Below the pieces are notes generated by a model. It searched no databases, was not told the origin of the DNA, and saw only the letters and a list, made by a program, of their open reading frames with translations. Shown here in pieces: positions 35,761 through 36,136 of a stretch of 36,136 nt of DNA. The DNA is from Methylococcaceae bacterium (GTDB lineage: Bacteria > Pseudomonadota > Gammaproteobacteria > Methylococcales > Methylomonadaceae). Each line of letters begins with the position of its first letter. Within the stretch, counting starts at the first letter, position 1. A program made the position numbers and the translations under genes. The stretch is taken from NCBI GenBank assembly GCA_028748685.1, contig JAJRDU010000154.1, forward strand, positions 1-36,136, in the 5' to 3' direction.

Positions 35761-35835
35761 CGGATGGCGCGTTGGTTATCCGCCCTACGGCCCTGGCTAC
35801 GGGATGTAGGGAGGATAAGCGAAGCGCCATCCGCC
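35759..35835. repeat. Inverted pair of GTAG-headed REP elements
   Basis: The arms GGCGGATGGCGC (35759-35770) and GCGCCATCCGCC (35824-35835) are exact reverse complements. TTATCCGCCCTAC (35776-35788) faces GTAGGGAGGATAA (35806-35818) with one mismatch. Read outward, both halves start with a GTAG head and form a 30-nt unit, so this is a two-REP inverted cassette. No RAYT transposase gene is in the window. Confidence 0.75.
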
Positions 35836-35988
35836 GTTCGAAATACCTATTAAATCTATTTCACCTGCCTCAAAAGATTCAGACATATCGCCCACCCATT
35901 TCAACAATATGCCCAATCAACAATGCCGATTTTCGTTCAAGCAGGTTAACCGTGAAAAAAATAAATTTCGCGCGAATTACGATTACGC

Positions 35989-36023
35989 CGATAGTTTGGC
36001 ATTGGCCAGTTTATTTCATTCGG
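35989..36023. repeat. 35-bp direct repeat, copy B, at the intron 3' exon
   Basis: Second copy of the segment at 35725-35760. On the minus strand it begins exactly at the inferred 3' splice point of the group II intron and so forms the first bases of the 3' exon (CCGAATGAAATAAA). The 153 bp between the REP pair and this copy contain no gene that I can see. Confidence 0.7.
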
Positions 36024-36091
36024 ATCGGGTCAGAGGAGGCCGAAGCCTCCGTCTGCCCACAGAACCGTGCGTACGGGTCCGTACACGGCTC
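36024..36091 (-). ncRNA. Group II intron domains V and VI
   Basis: Domain V (36062-36091, minus) reads GAGCCGT-GTACG-GACC-CGTAC-GC-ACGGTTC. The lower 7-bp stem contains the catalytic AGC, the two-nucleotide GC bulge sits on the 3' strand, and a 5-bp upper stem is capped by a GACC loop; it is about 4 nt shorter than the usual 34. Domain VI follows: GGG and CAGA pair with CCC and TCTG, and GGAGGC pairs with GCCTCC over a TTCG loop. A single unpaired A (36030) between TCTG and CCC is the branch-point candidate, 7 nt from the 3' end. Confidence 0.85.
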
Positions 36092-36136
36092 ATCACGCAA
36101 GACTCACCCATTGAGAAACTTCAAACCAATGCGCTA
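36024..36136 (-). mobile_element. Group II intron, 3' end only (runs off the right edge)
   Basis: Read on the minus strand, the last 113 bp of the window hold the conserved catalytic end of a group II intron. The intron 3' boundary is placed at 36024 because the sequence ends in GAT seven nucleotides after a bulged A, and the 35-bp repeat starts right after it. The intron body and any reverse transcriptase/maturase gene lie beyond 36136. Nothing in the short segment 36092-36136 codes for a recognisable protein end. Confidence 0.85.

Noticed and set aside
1-36136. CRISPR arrays, tRNA and rRNA genes
   Set aside because: No regularly spaced repeats, cloverleaf sequences or rRNA motifs were found on reading both strands by eye; a covariance scan was not possible.

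Overview
The window looks like chromosomal DNA of a gammaproteobacterial (type I) methanotroph, most like Methylomonas or its relatives. This rests on a lanthanide-type methanol dehydrogenase (xoxF) with xoxJ, a formaldehyde-activating enzyme (fae), a full oxidative Entner-Doudoroff set (zwf, pgl, edd, eda) and a glycogen cluster (malQ, GH57, glgC, glgB, glgA) in one stretch. The genus is inferred from gene content and protein recognition; no database search was run.

Layout. 1-3.4 kb: two secreted-type genes, the 3' end of a metzincin-like protease and a large modular glycosidase whose last carbohydrate-binding module is cut short. 3.5-6.7 kb: a divergent regulatory locus, with a cupin plus DUF2380/DUF3280 protein on the minus strand and a NarX-type histidine kinase plus LuxR-type response regulator on the plus strand. 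7.0-9.5 kb: mutS. 9.6-15.3 kb: zwf-pgl-edd-(PLD-like gene)-eda, with GTAG-headed REP palindromes on both sides of edd. 15.4-17.1 kb: an MreB-like half protein, a cytochrome b561 and a small Dabb-domain protein. 17.1-20.3 kb: a long leader, xoxF, a strong terminator and xoxJ. 20.5-29.9 kb: glycogen and alpha-glucan genes in two divergent arms, with a repeat element between glgB and glgA, then a secretin N-domain-like protein coupled to glgA. 29.9-34.3 kb (minus strand): a UPF0149 protein, a small coiled protein, fae, and a two-gene operon of cytochrome bd-related membrane proteins that each carry a c-type haem motif. 34.3-36.1 kb: a repeat-rich gap, a DUF7079-like gene, a secreted HExxH peptidase, an inverted REP pair, a 35-bp direct repeat, and the catalytic 3' end (domains V and VI) of a group II intron that runs off the right edge.

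How it fits together. XoxF oxidises methanol to formaldehyde in the periplasm, and Fae condenses formaldehyde with tetrahydromethanopterin in the cytoplasm. The Entner-Doudoroff genes split hexose phosphate from the RuMP cycle into pyruvate and glyceraldehyde 3-phosphate, and the glg genes store surplus sugar phosphate as glycogen. The most unusual unit is the pair of CydA-superfamily proteins with c-haem domains beside fae. It lacks obvious quinol-oxidase features and could take electrons from a cytochrome c, possibly one fed by methanol oxidation. That is inference.
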